From an uncultured Erysipelotrichaceae bacterium (GTDB lineage: Bacteria; Bacillota_I; Bacilli_A; Erysipelotrichales; Erysipelotrichaceae): 64,000 nucleotides of DNA. This document shows, in pieces, positions 63,640 to 64,000 of this stretch (positions are counted from its first letter, which is position 1; the number at the start of each line of letters is the position of its first letter). The DNA lies in the NCBI GenBank assembly GCA_945875435.1, contig CAMCKH010000005.1:1-64000 (forward strand), in the 5' to 3' direction. A model generated the notes under the pieces. That model was given only the letters and a program-made list of their open reading frames with translations, was not told the origin of the DNA and searched no databases. The position numbers and the translations under genes are program-made.

Positions 63640-64000
63640 CTATATCATATGTGTTCTAGGGTCAGATGCATCCGCAAGTGTTTGACCCACTATATATAAA
63701 CTGATTGAAATAATTGCCGAGATAGTTACAGGTATCCAGAAAAGATAACCAGCTGATTCCATATATTGTGCATATTGTTGAATAATGCTACCTAATGAAG
63801 CAGTTTTGTTTGTTAAACCTACACCAATGAATGATAAGAATACTTCAAAAGAAATAAACATCGGAATATATCTAGATACTAAAGTTACAATTACACTAAT
63901 TAAGTATGGCAAAATATTGTTTAAAATAACTTTGTAAGTAGGTGTTCCTAAACATCTACTAGCTAAATTATATTCCCTATCTCTAATAATCATTACTTGT
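63640..64000 (-). CDS. oppC: Oligopeptide ABC transporter permease OppC, N-terminus beyond right edge
   Basis: The C-terminal 120 codons of an inner-membrane permease. The frame stays open to the right edge, so the internal ATG 63993 is not the true start. It contains the ATPase-coupling loop REYNLASRCLGTPTYKVILN, then three membrane helices and the typical end VGQTLADASDPRTHMI. It lies 8 nt before oppD, the normal oppC-oppD-oppF order; oppA and oppB would be off the window. Confidence 0.93.
   Translation of the reverse strand, partial: QVMIIRDREYNLASRCLGTPTYKVILNNILPYLISVIVTLVSRYIPMFISFEVFLSFIGVGLTNKTASLGSIIQQYAQYMESAGYLFWIPVTISAIISISLYIVGQTLADASDPRTHMI

Noticed and set aside
1-64000. Mycoplasma-type genetic code (UGA = Trp), suggested by extreme AT content
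   Set aside because: Many genes end in TGA (for example miaA, pepP) and Trp is written TGG.
1-64000. CRISPR array, insertion sequence or prophage
   Set aside because: No spaced direct repeats, transposase, integrase or phage structural genes were seen.

Overview
The window is very AT-rich Bacilli-type chromosomal DNA. Several things point to a Gram-positive host of the Gemella/Staphylococcus/Streptococcus sort: a giant surface protein with a YSIRK-type signal peptide, T-box leaders on leuS and ileS, the ezrA-nifS-thiI and tmk-holB-rsmI neighbourhoods, a SufCDSUB iron-sulfur operon, a PASTA-domain Ser/Thr kinase and pyruvate formate-lyase. My best guess is a Gemella-like organism; this is an inference from gene content, not a database match. 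UGA is used as a stop and not as Trp, so the Mycoplasma code is excluded. Almost all genes lie on the minus strand; only two tRNAs, an acyl-CoA dehydrogenase-like gene and one small membrane protein are on plus.

Layout: 1-6302 is the N-terminal 2,100 codons of a giant adhesin (its C-terminus lies off the left edge). Its leader carries an (AT)12 microsatellite and a hairpin. 6478-6713 is a divergent tRNA-Gly/tRNA-Val unit. 6714-10826 holds a heterodimeric ABC exporter flanked by two apparent gene remnants. 10827-19732 is a nine-gene minus-strand operon: Nudix, queT, an unknown small protein, tmk, holB, rsmI, a membrane-anchored unknown, a YfhO-like glycosyltransferase and tex. 19783-24481 holds the PASTA kinase/phosphatase pair and pflB. 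24624-30037 holds a small DNA-binding-like protein, a BI-1 protein, an in-frame TcdA-PepF fusion, miaA and ugd. 30084-35340 is ezrA-nifS-thiI-pepP. 35424-39203 is a CPBP protease behind a 26-nt homopolymer, plus the phosphoesterase-asnA-AI-2E operon. 39240-44358 is a surface-glycan cluster with three GT2 enzymes and a nucleotide-sugar epimerase. 44374-48926 is the SUF operon. 48994-58613 holds the acyl-CoA dehydrogenase, a GtrB/GT-C pair, a GNAT, scpB, scpA and T-box-controlled leuS, an orphan sugar-binding lipoprotein and a small membrane protein. 58657-64000 is T-box-controlled ileS and oppF-oppD-oppC (oppC cut by the right edge).

How they work together: ugd (28874-30037) and the epimerase (41443-42432) together could make UDP-glucuronate and then UDP-galacturonate for the neighbouring glycosyltransferases. 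YfhO, GtrB and the 504-aa GT-C protein look like a lipid-linked sugar system for wall or lipoteichoic acid decoration. NifS/ThiI supply tRNA thiolation, while SufCDSUB builds Fe-S clusters.

The most notable observations are these. (1) Seven transcription-unit starts that lack a Shine-Dalgarno sequence have a -10-like hexamer ending 6-9 nt before the start codon, which suggests leaderless mRNAs. (2) tcdA is fused in frame to an oligoendopeptidase gene through an A8 tract; one A fewer would restore a classic ATGA stop/start overlap. (3) Two simple repeats lie in the promoter or leader of surface-related genes. (4) A GT2 enzyme is fused to a large probable beta-propeller domain. (5) SufD is unusually short.
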